In this document: positions 1-10,619 of the stretch, one piece after another
Position numbering within the stretch: position 1 is the first letter of the stretch
Layout: the number at the start of each line of letters is the position of its first letter
Source of the DNA: Larix sibirica
Taxonomy: Eukaryota > Streptophyta > Pinopsida > Pinales > Pinaceae
NCBI GenBank assembly: GCA_004151065.3
Contig: NWUY0300102498.1
Location: 1 to 22,587 of the forward strand
Reading direction: 5' to 3'
Length of the DNA: 22,587 nucleotides
The notes under the pieces: model-generated
The model's input: only the letters and a program-made list of their open reading frames with translations
What the model was told of the DNA's origin: nothing
The model's database searches: none
Made by a program: the position numbers and the translations under genes

Positions 1-1213
1 AAATCCAAATGACCCTAAAGGGTCACGAATTTCATAAAAAAGTCTTTGGATGGATTTATCATAGGCTTATGAACCTACGGAAACTCACATACTGACAATT
101 TGATTTACATAAACCATTAGACTACAATTTCTGGAAAACTAGTCGAAATTAGAACTATAACGAGCATAGGTTCCAAATTTCACTAACATAAGAAGAAATG
201 ATTTATAGAACTGAAAGCCATAGCAATGTAATGAATATAAGAGAGTTCATATTACATTACAAGGATCAAAATGCATAAACAAATTCCCCTAGGGAACTAT
301 AATATTCGATCAAACATAAGCAATACAAACATTGAAGGAATTGCTCCAATGGACTAGATCTTCAACACTGGACCAAGTAACTCGAGTATGAGAGTGAATG
401 AACCTGAAAATAAACACAATGAGAAGGGATTGATTCCTTAATCCTCTTGGCATAATTAAACATTCACTAGACTGGTAATCAGATGGGGCATATCACCCAA
501 ATGTGACCAGGGGAACATCTCCCAAGTCATAGAAGCTTCAGAGCTCTCAAGCAAACAACAAATTGTTAAAATATGTGAGAGGGAGTGCACCACCTTCTTT
601 TATAATCATGAATTGGTAGTAGTATACATTGAATTTGGTCATCCATCTCACTAATGAGTCCTCATTCACTGATTTTAGCATATATATGTTTTACCTTCTT
701 TTTTCCCCTCTTTGTTGCCTTTATGCTTTGGACTGATTTTCTGCTTTTGGAAACATCTTGCTTTTCCTAGATTTTCTCTACTTTCCTGCTTTTCCAGTGC
801 TTTTGCATGCTTTTCTTCTTCTTTATGCTTTTATGGACTTCCCTTCCTTTTTGCATGCTTTCTGATTTTCCAAGTTTCCTGCTTTTGTGCTGCCATCCAT
901 CATTTTAGTGGCTTTATTGATTTTCTTTAATTTTCTTTTAGTTGCCATTGTGGATGACAAATCATAGGGTCCACAAGATCACTTATGCACCCTCCATGGC
1001 CACCTAAGCACATCCACTCATCACCAAAATTAAATAATAATAATAAACATTTAAAATTTAAACATGGCATAGTCTCCTAAGTCTTGAAATTAATTAAACT
1101 CGACAATTAATGCATCAAAATTTAACCACTTCACTTAATAAATTTTGCCAGAACCTATAGGGGTTGATAAGGTAGCAGAATCACCATGGGGTCCTCAGGG
1201 AGGGGACATTACA
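1..1213 (-). mobile_element. Partial LTR of an LTR retrotransposon, minus strand, cut by the left window edge
   Basis: Read on the minus strand, a block begins at 1213 with TGTAATGTCCCCTCCCTGAG, the TG-start form of a plant LTR, and runs left past the window edge. About 610 bases in lies a TATAAAAG box (597-604), a reasonable place for an LTR promoter. The block includes a pyrimidine-rich plus-strand tract (about 690-945) full of TGCTTTT/CTTTTC words and a short TAA microsatellite near 1031-1046. The 72-codon plus-strand frame in the pyrimidine tract is a composition artefact. No primer site or polypurine tract is visible beside 1213, so it is either a solo LTR or the left LTR of an element lying off-window. 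What lies to the right of 1213 is the middle of an unrelated gag, which supports 1213 as an insertion boundary. Orientation is inferred from the terminus and the TATA box. The opposite reading (an LTR ending in CA at 1213) is possible, but no primer-binding site follows it. Confidence 0.5.
597..604 (-). promoter_or_regulatory. Putative LTR TATA box
   Basis: Minus-strand TATAAAAG about 610 bases inside the presumed LTR start. It is followed about 10-30 bases downstream by a mixed GTGCACTCCCTCTCAC stretch that could hold the transcription start. This is a motif match only. Confidence 0.35.
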
Positions 1214-2839
1214 TAGGCATATTAATCATTTTGATATTACATGTTGAAACCTAGAATTTTTTCAAGATGTTGTAATTTGCAAGTTGTTTACCTTCACCTT
1301 GGAAGGACAAATTTGAACATGGTATGAAGCACTGCCACCAAAATCTATTCATAGCTGGAGACACTTCACAAATTTTTTTATCATTACATATGAGAACTAT
1401 GGTTATGAGGAGTTAATATGTGATGAAATTGAGGAAATCCAGAAGAGGAAAGATGAGTTAGATGAAATTTTCATGTTTAGACTAGCTCAAATTTATTACA
1501 AGTTTCATGAAGATGAAAAACCCTCAATGAAAGAATTAATTAATTGCTATGTGCATCTCCTCTATTTTCCTGAAGAAGATGAATTTTTAATTGATGATGA
1601 AATGGATTGCAGTTCTCTTAATGATCCTAGACAAGGACCCTTGGACCAATAAATATCATGCTTTAATGGATAGGTGAATATAGACTACACTAATTTCCAT
1701 AGCAATCCAGTAAAAGAGTCTGATTTAGAGAATGTGTGTCCACTCCTTGCTATACATTCACATGAAGAAATTTCCACTGTAACAGTGAATGAACTAAATG
1801 AAAAAATAGATGAGAAAATTTCAGGACCCGTGAATACATTTGATTTTTTGGATACACAATAATATGACTTAGAAGTGAATTGTCCTTATAACCTCTTTGA
1901 ACAAGAAGATGAGAATAATAAAAATATTCCGACAATTGGTGTTTTGGAGTTTCTTGATTTTCAAACAACACCATGTGAAACTGTAAAAGAAGATAAATTA
2001 TCATCTGCTGAGAAAATGAATAGTATAACTATTGAATATGTGATTGTTGATGATGAGTCTTTTTCTGCTGAAATGAATATGAAACAAAAAATTCTCACCT
2101 TGACTGGTAATTTATTGTTGAATTAGAATTGGATTAATGCTTACCTTGAGCATGTAGGTTTTGAAAAAAATTTGTTAAATAACCATGAGGAGGAAATCAT
2201 TGATTTATATTCTTTTTACTCATACTTATTTGCATATTTTTACTCTGAAAGAGAAATTCAAGCTTTTCTGCAATAAATTATGTTGATTCTAACTCTTGTA
2301 TAGTAAACAACGGTAAAGGGCAAGGTGCAATAATTTATGTTGTTCGATTTAAGAGTTTCAATGAGGAAAAGAGTTTGTTCATGAATGTTTTTGACAAAAC
2401 TAAGACTTACAGTGATTTGGTTTATGGTCTATAGCAGAAAGATCTTATTTATGATAATCCATTGTATCCTAATGACATGTTTGATATTGAAAAGTTTCAA
2501 GTTCAATAAGATTACATTGGTGAGTATGATGAGGCACTTCATTATCCAATGATGATTTTGTCGGGTCTTCATATAATCACTTTATGCTTTAAATTTGAAA
2601 ACAAGAAAGTCTCCATGACAACTAATTCTAAATTTTCATCTTATAATCCAAAAGGCATATTATTCATCTTAAACATTTCACAAGAGTCACATACCTTCTC
2701 TTATGGTTTTCATGGCATCATTGAGACTTGGTTGGAATCGTCATTCTATCAAGAATTTCCATGACACAAAACAAACAACATTCTTTCTGCTTTGAATAGA
2801 TTTCATATTAGTATAATTTTCCGGACCATGTATTTGTAA
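1214..2839 (+). pseudogene. Ty3/gypsy-type gag relic with a long unrecognised acidic C-terminal region
   Basis: One plus-strand frame (codon starts divisible by 3) holds from 1218 to 2276. A frameshift near 2265-2276 moves it one frame over, and that frame continues to the stop at 2837-2839. The N-terminal part matches the retrotransposon gag family: a leading HINHFD, then KLFTFTLEG, then WYEALPPKSIHSW (about 1320-1358), the hallmark Leu-Pro-x-x-Ser-Ile-x-x-Trp of plant gypsy gags. About 70 residues later the sequence becomes very acidic (PEEDEFLIDDEMD). The following 350 or so residues are Asp/Glu/Asn-rich, and I recognise no domain in them. I see no CCHC zinc knuckle, protease, integrase or reverse transcriptase after it. 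In-frame stops at 1245, 1314, 1650, 1671, 1860, 2124, 2274, 2432, 2507 and 2762 are mostly one transition away from Gln or Trp. The N-terminus is missing, cut at 1213 by the LTR. The separate open stretches 1674-1862, 1875-2126 and 2549-2764 are pieces of this one relic. It may be a gag-only non-autonomous element. Confidence 0.7.
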
Positions 2840-4140
2840 TTCATCAGGCTTGTAAACCTATGCATGATTGGGATATATCTATGGGACTGAAAGTCCTTCG
2901 GTGGCTACATTGGCTCTATGATTTCACTTAACTTTATTGAACCAATGTAGGCTACGTTAGGTGTAGTATAGGTTTTTTTTTTTCTAGCTTTCATAATAAG
3001 AGTTTGGATCATATAGTTTTTCTTTCTGAATAAAGCCACTAGGTAGTCATTTAGGTTTTATTTCCAAAAGCTTAGATTCTCCCCCATATTGTTCTATTCT
3101 TTTGGAAGCTTAGCAATCAAGGGTGATATCTTACTTTGATTCATTTTAACCTTGATTTTGGATCGATATTTGTATTTCATGAATAAAGGTGTTCTAGTAT
3201 ACACTCGCCGATAAAGGTGCACTACAAGATACACACAATTATGAACATAAAGCATCGATGTTTATGATGCCAGAGTATCGACGTAATTGTAATAGGAAAG
3301 CTACCAACATTTTGTTGAAAAGATGAGAATATTTCCAGTAATGCTGATTGATAAAGGGTGCCAACAAAGGTAAAGTGTGCTAGTGAAACGAAATAGAGGA
3401 AAAATATAATGCCAACGTGTTGGTGTACATTTACAAGGAAAGTTGTCGATGTAGCGTGTAGATATTGAGAGAAATGTCGATGGTGGTGCAAATTTTATGA
3501 TGAAACCCGTCGACGATAGAAATAAATTTTCCCATGTTTGAAAGATAGTTAGGCAGTAAGGTCATATGCATTTTACTGATAGATTCCTAGATTCCTCCCC
3601 ATTCTATCTTTCCCATCCATCCTATTGCATTTATGAATGATATGACCTAGATCTAGTTCATATCAATTGAAATCCATCTTTCTTGAGACTAAAATGAATA
3701 AGTGGGTTTGGAATGTTTCATCTATGAGCAAGGCAACTTTTCCAACAAGAACTTTATTATACATGCACATTGATTGAAAGGTAAGAACAATGTGAATTTA
3801 TCTAAACGATTTCTTTGTTTCTCTTACAATAACATCATCCTCATTCTTTACGTTTGTTTTGACGGGGATCTATTGGATGGTGACCTATATATTGGATGGT
3901 GACCTATATATTGATGAACAACTAAGGAGGCATTTTAATTGGCATGATGACCTCTTAGGAAGTATTCAATAACATATGGTTTAGCAGTCTAATCTTGATA
4001 ATATGCTATTTTCTTCATAGTTTTATAGTTTTTGGGTAATCTTGAAACAACATGAGTCCTAATTAATTTCGAGAATTAATAAATTGGAATTGGTAATGAA
4101 TTAACTACCAATCTAACTGAAAATACCCCTCAAAACCATC
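2840..4140. other. No recognised gene; AT-rich, with weak internal repeats
   Basis: Nothing coding is supported here. A 9-bp inverted repeat (CTACATTGG 2905-2913, CCAATGTAG 2942-2950) could pair over a 28-base loop. From about 3200 to 3525 the plus strand is purine-rich and holds recurrent TCGATG/TCGACG words in two loosely similar arrangements. The 89-codon minus-strand frame there (3222-3491) has no family resemblance and is probably chance. If the gag relic to the left had a 3' LTR it should lie here, but I cannot identify one. Confidence 0.5.
3871..3915. repeat. 19-bp tandem duplication (about 2.3 copies)
   Basis: TATTGGATGGTGACCTATA at 3871-3889 is repeated exactly at 3890-3908, and TATTGATG continues a partial third copy. 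The perfect identity says the duplication is younger than the surrounding decayed sequence. Confidence 0.95.
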
Positions 4141-4223
4141 CTTGTTTTCTTACGCAAATCCCTTAACGGATGCTCTGAAAATTGAAATATTGAGACTCCT
4201 TCAAATTTTTCTACGAGTAGCTT

Positions 4224-4257
4224 GGCCTATCACATCATTCGGCCTATCACATCATTC
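4224..4257. repeat. 17-bp tandem duplication
   Basis: GGCCTATCACATCATTC occurs twice back to back (4224-4240 and 4241-4257) with no mismatch. It lies within an otherwise unassigned stretch. Confidence 0.95.
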
Positions 4258-7200
4258 ATTCACCCTAGCATCTAGTCCAACTTTGATCCCATTAGGTGAG
4301 CTTAATTGCCTTAATATTCTGACAACCCTAAGCCTAGTATTATCATAATAATGAATTAGGAGGTGAGTTTAAAGCACGCTAGAAAATAATGGAGAACCAA
4401 CTACATGCAAGGTGACTATAAATATAAAAGAAAAATATGAGTAGCAAGTTCTCTAAAAGGATGTTGAAATCGTTAATCAACTTGAGCAATAGAGTGTCGG
4501 AGGGAGTAATCCTTATAAATTGGCTTGATGTGTTTTTTTTACCTTTTTCCTCTGAAAGAATGCTTTTTCCATATTTCATATTGATTGCGGTTGGCTTTGA
4601 TGATCTGATCTTTCATCTTACTTTCAATCCTTATCCTTGTGAATCATGTTTTGAAAAGAACTTGAAAAGATTGAGTTTATGTACATACTGAACTTCAAGA
4701 CTAAGTTGTTGGTCTGATTTTAGTTTTCTCATTCATAGCCAGTAATTCTAATGAACTTTAATTCTAATTGTCTCCCATTCAGTGCGGTCATTCCTTTTGA
4801 TGGATTACTTTGATTGTACATATTCCTTTCGCTTTTCCTTATGTTTTTTCTAGACTTTGTTGCTCAAACTTGTAAGTCAAACCTTTTAGAAGCAGTCCTC
4901 ATGAGCGCTCATTCAAAACCGAGGTGTTAATCTATTGGGGGTTTCAAAAGTTAGAATCTGCACAGTGGCACTAGGAAAAACATATACCATATTTGTTGAG
5001 CAGCAACGCATTACATATAAGCATCTTTCCAAGTTATTCGTAAGTTTAAAGTGGGATCCTTGTCACTGTGGAACGTTGATAGATTTGAAAGAGCTTGTAC
5101 AAGAACAATAGTTAAAGGGACTCTAGGTGTCTTTTGGCTATTCTTTGGCGAGCTCCATCCACTTCACACACTCAATTGGATAAATCGTATGATGTTTTCA
5201 AGTGGTCAACCCATGGGAGAATTCAAGTCATGACTGTGCACAACAAATCAAGATGACTCTAAATACCATCCCATGCCCTTAAGAGGCTTACTAAATCTAC
5301 TCCCCCATCTGCTCACTGCAAAAGTAGAAATTATTTAAGATTTAAAAGAATAAATATGTGTATGTACATAATAAACCAAAAGGTAAATGGAACAAGAGCA
5401 TTTATACATAAAAGGGTTTAACAGGAAACTCAGTCAAGGCTATGGATGCTTGCGGGAAGTAGAGCCATGCCTATGGTATAAGAGATGAGGACCAAAATTT
5501 AAGCACTTGTCTGACTTATGTTTCTATTATGTGGTGTTATGCCCGGTGCAAAGCACGTATGGACCTAAGTCCAATAAATGAAATCCATATTTTGGTTCAT
5601 AGAGAATAACCGTAACATTTCCTTAGCTCCGCTATCATTGATTCATATTCTTTTGAAAATTGTAATATCTATTGAAGTGGTATCCATGGATACAGGAAAT
5701 ATTATGCTTGTCTGATGGGCTTATCTTTAACACTTGGATGAATGAGAGTCTTTAGGTGTTTTGGATAGAGATAACTAGTTCTTTCAATGTTTCACCAATT
5801 GTTTTGGACACAACAATTTCCCCTACTAAATTTTAGGTTTTGAGTGTGATCTAGATTGATATGTGAATGATGAATAATCTGAACAAACTCTGATTGCTTG
5901 AATTTCCGTGGATACCTTATTTATGATCTTCATCATGTCACTTTTGTCCGTGAATAATTTATTTGGACTGTTTGACTTAGAATTTCCCCCTTTTTCTAAC
6001 GAATTTTTTCGACATGATTGATGTTAGGAATTTGATAGTGAATTAAGTGTTTTAAGCATGAGTTGCAAGGTTCTTTATTCTACTCCTCAAAATCTTATGC
6101 ACAGTTCTCAATCATCATCTTCCAAGTCTGATTTTTACCTTGCCTTGCCAAGTTTGAGAATTGCGTGGAAACTATCAAGCTAGAATAGGCTTGTATACTC
6201 TGGTATATGTCGTAATCTGATGATTGGCCCACTCTATCAATCACATCCCTAGGAATGTTATTATATTGATCATTAAATCCCTACAAGACCAAATCTATTT
6301 ACGCTGCAACTTTGTTTAGGGTGCATATGGAGGGTCTCATGAGCCATAGGCCTATCCCTAGATTTCCTGACGTAATGGGTTTCACATATATTTAGGCCCC
6401 CTCTTGGCTCATATCATCTTTATATGACATTTATTATTTTTTGGTTGACTCGGAGTTGGTTTCAAAACAACTCGATCTTTTGCCAACTGTCAAGCATGAG
6501 GTGCACCAAATGGTCAATTGGTCTAGTTTGGGGATTAACATCTTTCAAGTGATGATAGCTAGTGGCAATTCTTGATAGCATATAGATATCCTATATAATA
6601 CAAATAATGGAGAAGCTGAAGAAATTAAATTTGAGCAAGCCAATTTCAAGAACAAAGCCTTAACTTCCATTAAAAATTGCTTTTGTGCGTAATTTTGGTG
6701 GCTTGTGAAAGTGATTTTTTTTTCGATGAACCTAGCCATCTTTGACAAGTTCATTGTTACAAATCCAATGCAACTCATGGAATTCGAATCCGAATCTCAG
6801 AATTTCCAAAGCACCACTAATGATTTCTCATTAAACCTAGCCATTAGTCCACATTCCTAAGAAAGCTAGCCCTTCATGAAGAAAAGTTATTATGTTGTTG
6901 TTCCCTAATGCTCTAATAATTTTCACTCCTCCACCCCATACCTTGAGGAAGAAATTCATGCAACAAATCCTAGATCGGTAATCAAAAGAAACATGGGTTA
7001 CCAAGGAAACATTGTATAGTTCCATCGCATAATTAGAACCGAGTTTAGCAACCGTCGTCACTCTAATCATGAAAGTTGCACTACCTATGTGCTCTAGTCA
7101 TCAATGTAGTGTCAATCGTGTGAAGGTTTATAAAACACAAAACGTTCCAGGTTTAAAAGACGTGTGGTTATGTAATGTGTTTAGAGGGGGGTGATTTAAT

Positions 7201-7610
7201 TAATTACTTTTCATTACGCATATGTCATCGCCTATGCCCCTTCACGTGGGTGATAGTTAAAAGAGAATAAGGTATCGGTGACAAGAGTGACACATCATAA
7301 CTTTTATGTTAAAACTCATCTAGGCTTTGAACGTGGTCATCAAGCAAATGTATGGTATGTAGACCCCTTCTCCCTCTTGGGTAGTACGTGAACTTAAATA
7401 TGAATTTTAAAGGGGGCCATATTAACAGGGTTTTTTTTGCAATGAATGCTAAAATGGATAAATGGGAAGCTAGTTAGGGTATTAATATCTTAGTTTGATT
7501 TTACTTTTTGTTTTAATTTTTAATTTAATTTAATTTTATAGTATTTAGTTTTAAGTTTTTTTAATTGTATTTTATTATTAAGTTGTTATTGTTGTTGTTG
7601 TTTTTGTTTT
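4258..7610. other. About 3.3 kb with no recognised feature
   Basis: Frames of 60-84 codons exist on both strands (for example 4437-4691 plus, 5051-5233 plus, 6545-6778 minus, 6837-7070 minus). None shows a family motif, a coherent frame beyond its own stops, or splice structure I can defend. The end of the interval (about 7495-7610) is a T-rich tract with a GTT microsatellite, directly before the copia element. A CACGTG G-box core near 7224 is isolated. Very old transposon debris is the likely content, but that is inference. Confidence 0.5.
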
Positions 7611-8085
7611 CGATGGAACTAAAGGTCATGCAAGTTCATCATATTTATGGATCTTCTGGAGAGAGTCGGTTGATAGACAATTGTTGATTAGCAAAGTAGT
7701 TGACTGGAGGCACAATTGAGTGGCTTATAGAATGGTTGACGAGGTTGTGGTTGGTTTGACTAAAGCAGCTCACTAATCTATGAGACATTGCAGGATTTCT
7801 GGAAATGGTTAGGGTCAATGACCTCTATTTGTGGACCAGATCATCCTTACTACAAGGGACTACAAGGGAGTTTGTTAGATATGGATACTATAAAAGAATG
7901 ATCCTATGGGTTGTATTGATATCGATTTGCAAATATTGAATAATTTATTCTGATGTTCTGAACATAACGTGTTGTGCTTAAGTATTGTAAACAGTGTCTT
8001 TAGACACCACCCATATTCTTGGAATACTTTTCCTTTCCGCTATTTTCTTTTATGTTATATTGTTCAAAGGGGAGGTTCCCTAACA
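7611..8085 (+). repeat. 5' LTR of the copia element
   Basis: It aligns from end to end with 12154-12616. Shared landmarks include GGAACTAAAGG/GGAACCAATGG near the start, ACCAGATCATCCT, TTGTATTGATATCGATTTGC, the run TGTCTTTAGACACCACCCAT and TCAAAGGGGAG near the end. It ends in CA directly before the primer site. The left end is set only by alignment, because the expected TG has become CG. A local 11-bp duplication (ACTACAAGGG twice, about 7849-7868) is absent from the other LTR and arose after insertion. Confidence 0.9.
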
Positions 8086-8097
8086 TGGCATCAGAGC
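8086..8097 (+). promoter_or_regulatory. Primer-binding site, initiator tRNA-Met type
   Basis: TGGCATCAGAGC begins immediately after the LTR's terminal CA. Plant copia elements typically carry TGGTATCAGAGC, complementary to the 3' end of initiator methionine tRNA. This copy differs at one base (T to C). Confidence 0.93.
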
Positions 8098-8231
8098 TAT
8101 TGGTTTTGACCTAGCCTGTTGTGTGTGAATCATGTTGAGTAGGATCCAAGGTTGATCGAATCTGAGCTGAAGATGTGTCGATTGATACCTTTTCTTTTGA
8201 ACTTGGATCATATCTGTTTGAGATTAGAAGG

Positions 8232-9125
8232 ATGGATTCCAAGATAGAACATGTCATTTTGAATGGGCATAACTATACAATCTAGGCACCAGATATGGAA
8301 ACTTTATCGAAAAGCAAAGGGCTATGGCAATATACTAAGTTCATTATTCTAGATTTGATGGATGACTAGGCTAAGTTTGTCATTGACGCAAAGAAGGATG
8401 AGGCTGTTGGGGTCATTACGACCTACATTTCAAGGGAAATTCACTTTCATACAAGCAAGATCGATTGTCCTCATGCCATATGGAGTAAGTTGAAGTTGTT
8501 GTTTGGCGATCTTAATGAAATTTAAGTGATGTAGATAAAGAAAGGGTTGATCTCTCTGGAACCCCATTCCTTTGTAAGGATTTAGGACTATTTTCCTCAC
8601 ATCAAGGAGCTACAGTTGAAATTGGGAGAATGCAGTCAGATTTTTTCAAAGAAGGATGTAAAAACCATTGAACTGGTCCTAATCAATTTGAGGGAATCTT
8701 ATGATGTATTATGCTCTTCATTTTGTGCCAATTGGATGTCACACAAATAAGATGGTAAGGACTTCACCTTTGATCTCTTTTGTGATTTATTAAGTAAAGA
8801 TCAACAAACGTTGCTTGAAGAAGGGAAGCTTGGTAGCAAACATCAGGCTCACTTACTCAAAGGCAAGGTCAAGAAAAAGTATAAAGAACATGGTCGACTG
8901 GATCATCAATAAGAATGTATTGACCCATCTACTAAACAAAGGACCGACAAGTCGACATTGATGAAGAAGAATTGAAATAAGAAAACATGTCACCACTATG
9001 GAAAGGTAGGACATGTAGAGAAAACCTGTTGGAAGAAGAAAAAAGACTTGGAAGAAAAGGTCAAGCATCTTGAAGAAGGCATGTTGATTGGTCCTTTAAT
9101 CAACCAACCTACAGATAAAAAATAA
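8232..9125 (+). pseudogene. gag: copia gag relic with a damaged zinc knuckle
   Basis: A single frame runs from ATG 8232 (MDSKIEHVILNGHNYTI) for about 298 codons, the normal size for a plant copia gag. The early block has the UBN2/Retrotran_gag_2 pattern, with LWQYTK and later IWSKLKLLFGDLN. Near the end (8988-9029) is the nucleocapsid knuckle, CHHYGKVGHVEKTC. The spacing of C-x2-C-x4-H-x4-C is kept but the second Cys is Tyr, so zinc binding would be lost. In-frame stops include 8283 and 8367, both in the tetramer CTAG expected from CTGG or CCAG, and TGA at about 8973 in place of Trp. A Lys-rich tail follows. The protein would package element RNA in a virus-like particle; this copy cannot. Confidence 0.9.
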
Positions 9126-9129
9126 AAAT

Positions 9130-9330
9130 AAAATCACCTTTTTTGTTAGCACTTCCCAAGCATTACATACCCATACCACTCAAACATAATGGATAGTTGG
9201 TTTTGGTTGTACTCATCATATGGCTAAGGATGCTTCTTTGTTCTCTTTCCTAAGTGGAGCTCTTGAATAAAAGATTTATATAGTTGATGATTATGCTCTC
9301 ATGGTTGTTGGAAGTGGTGATGTTAAATGT
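9130..9330 (+). pseudogene. copia aspartic protease relic, catalytic motif lost
   Basis: The pol frame (one base over from gag) begins here. WIVGFGCTHHM at 9190-9222 is the place where copia proteases have the catalytic Asp-Ser-Gly inside a W-I-x-D-S-G-C-T-x-H-M context. Here the triad reads Gly-Phe-Gly, so the catalytic aspartate is gone while the flanking residues survive. It is followed by the usual run to VVGSGDVKC. Another in-frame stop lies in the Leu-Glu-stop-Lys stretch near 9268. The frame difference from gag could be an indel, because plant copia elements usually encode one continuous polyprotein. Confidence 0.85.
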
Positions 9331-10500
9331 AGGCATGGTCAAATATCCAATGTATATCATGTTCCTATCTTGAGTGCAAACTTGTTGTTGGTTGCCCAAC
9401 TTACACAAACTAAGAAGACTTTTAAGTTTTGGTCAGATCACTTTATCTTAAAGGGTGTGAGACTTGGAGGGAAACTGTTGCTTCATGATATTTATCTCCC
9501 AAAAAATGGACTATACAAGTTCTATGACTCTCTTGGGAAAGATTTCCGATCAACTGGACCGACTACACTTATTGCTCAGATCAACAACAAAAGTCGAATC
9601 TGGCATGAACAACTTGGACATCTGAACTTTCGAAGTTTGAAGATGAAGGTAACAAATAATATCGTTATTAGTCTCCTAGATATTGTTCCACCTGATGGAG
9701 TTTGTAGAGATTGTGTGCTTGGAAAGCATCATTAGGCACCCTTTGATTATGAAAAAAGCATGGCGAGCACAAAACAAACTAGAACTTGTTCACAGTGATA
9801 TTGTTGCATGAACAAAACTTCATTAGCAGGTGCAAAGTATATTTTAACCTTCATTTATGATTTCTATATATTTACATGGGTATATATATTGAAGAATAAG
9901 AGTCATGTTTTTGAAAGATTCAAGTAATTTAGGGCATTGGCTAAAAATAAATGGGGCTGACCTATCAAATTCTTGAGATCAGACAATAGTGGAGAATATG
10001 TGAGTCAATAATTTGAAGAATATCTCTTGCAAAATGGCATTTCTTGGTAGAGATTTGTCCCTCACACCTCTTAGTAGAATGGAGTCGTAGAGAGTAAGAA
10101 CTTTGGTAGAAATGGCCTAGTTCCTATTGCACAATGCAGACCAAATACCTTTCGACTAAATTTGTGCATAAGTTGTTTACTATTCAAACTATTTTCTTAA
10201 CCTTGTTCCAACTAGAGTTATCAGTGGCATGACTCTAGTCGAGAAGTGGCAACCTTTTGTCATACACCCCTAAAACCTTTGGATGTGTTGCTTGGGTGCA
10301 TATCAGTGATAACTACAATAAGAAATTGGATGCAAAGAGTCATGCTTGCATCATGATGGGATATTCTGATGAATCAAAACCTTATCGATTGTTGAGCATA
10401 AATGTAACATTTGATGAAAATAGTACTAAGTTGAAATCCTCCTATGGTCTATTGCATAATGATCCATTTGATATTTTTGAAGAATCTAACCTTCTTTGAA
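9331..10500 (+). pseudogene. copia integrase relic (pre-integrase, zinc domain, DDE core)
   Basis: The open piece 9301-9735 contains the GAG-pre-integrase block: VYHVPILSANLLLVAQL, then IWHEQLGHLNFRSL and CRDCVLGKHH. Together these give the HHCC zinc-binding pattern. The catalytic core is broken by stops and indels, but all three acidic residues are visible: Asp in HSDI (9797-9799), Asp in RSDNSGEY (9982-9984) and Glu in NGVVES (10090-10092). The last two are separated by exactly 35 codons, the D-D-35-E spacing of retroviral-type integrases. Two adjacent TAG stops at 10072-10077 sit where copia integrases have Gln-Gln before NGVVE, consistent with CAGCAG to TAGTAG. A later open piece (10257-10499) carries the conserved FGCVAWVHI and LDAKSHACIMMGYSDESK block that follows the core. 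Confidence 0.92.
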
Positions 10501-10619
10501 GTTTCGACCAGATAGTCAAATTCTACTCTTAATTCGATTGGTAGTTGGTCTACTCTGACTAACGATGTCAACACACTTGCTCAACTAATTGACAATAACT
10601 GACCTGAATCACCATCGAC

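Noticed and set aside
712-930. 72-codon plus-strand frame rich in Phe, Leu, Cys and Ser
   Set aside because: It follows from the pyrimidine-rich tract in the LTR. The repetitive TGCTTTT words give Phe/Cys/Leu in any frame.
1750-2004. 84-codon minus-strand frame
   Set aside because: Antisense shadow of the gag relic, whose plus-strand frame has family motifs.
3222-3491. 89-codon minus-strand frame with many His and Phe
   Set aside because: No family resemblance. Explained by the purine-rich plus strand.
4142-4691. Two plus-strand frames (68 and 84 codons)
   Set aside because: No shared frame, no motif, and one spans a perfect tandem duplication. I cannot separate them from chance.
6545-7070. 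Two consecutive 77-codon minus-strand frames
   Set aside because: They end and begin near each other, but translation shows no known domain and no continuity across the gap.
8853-9068. 71-codon hydrophobic minus-strand frame
   Set aside because: Antisense of the Lys-rich end of the copia gag. AAG/AAA runs read as Phe/Leu on the other strand.
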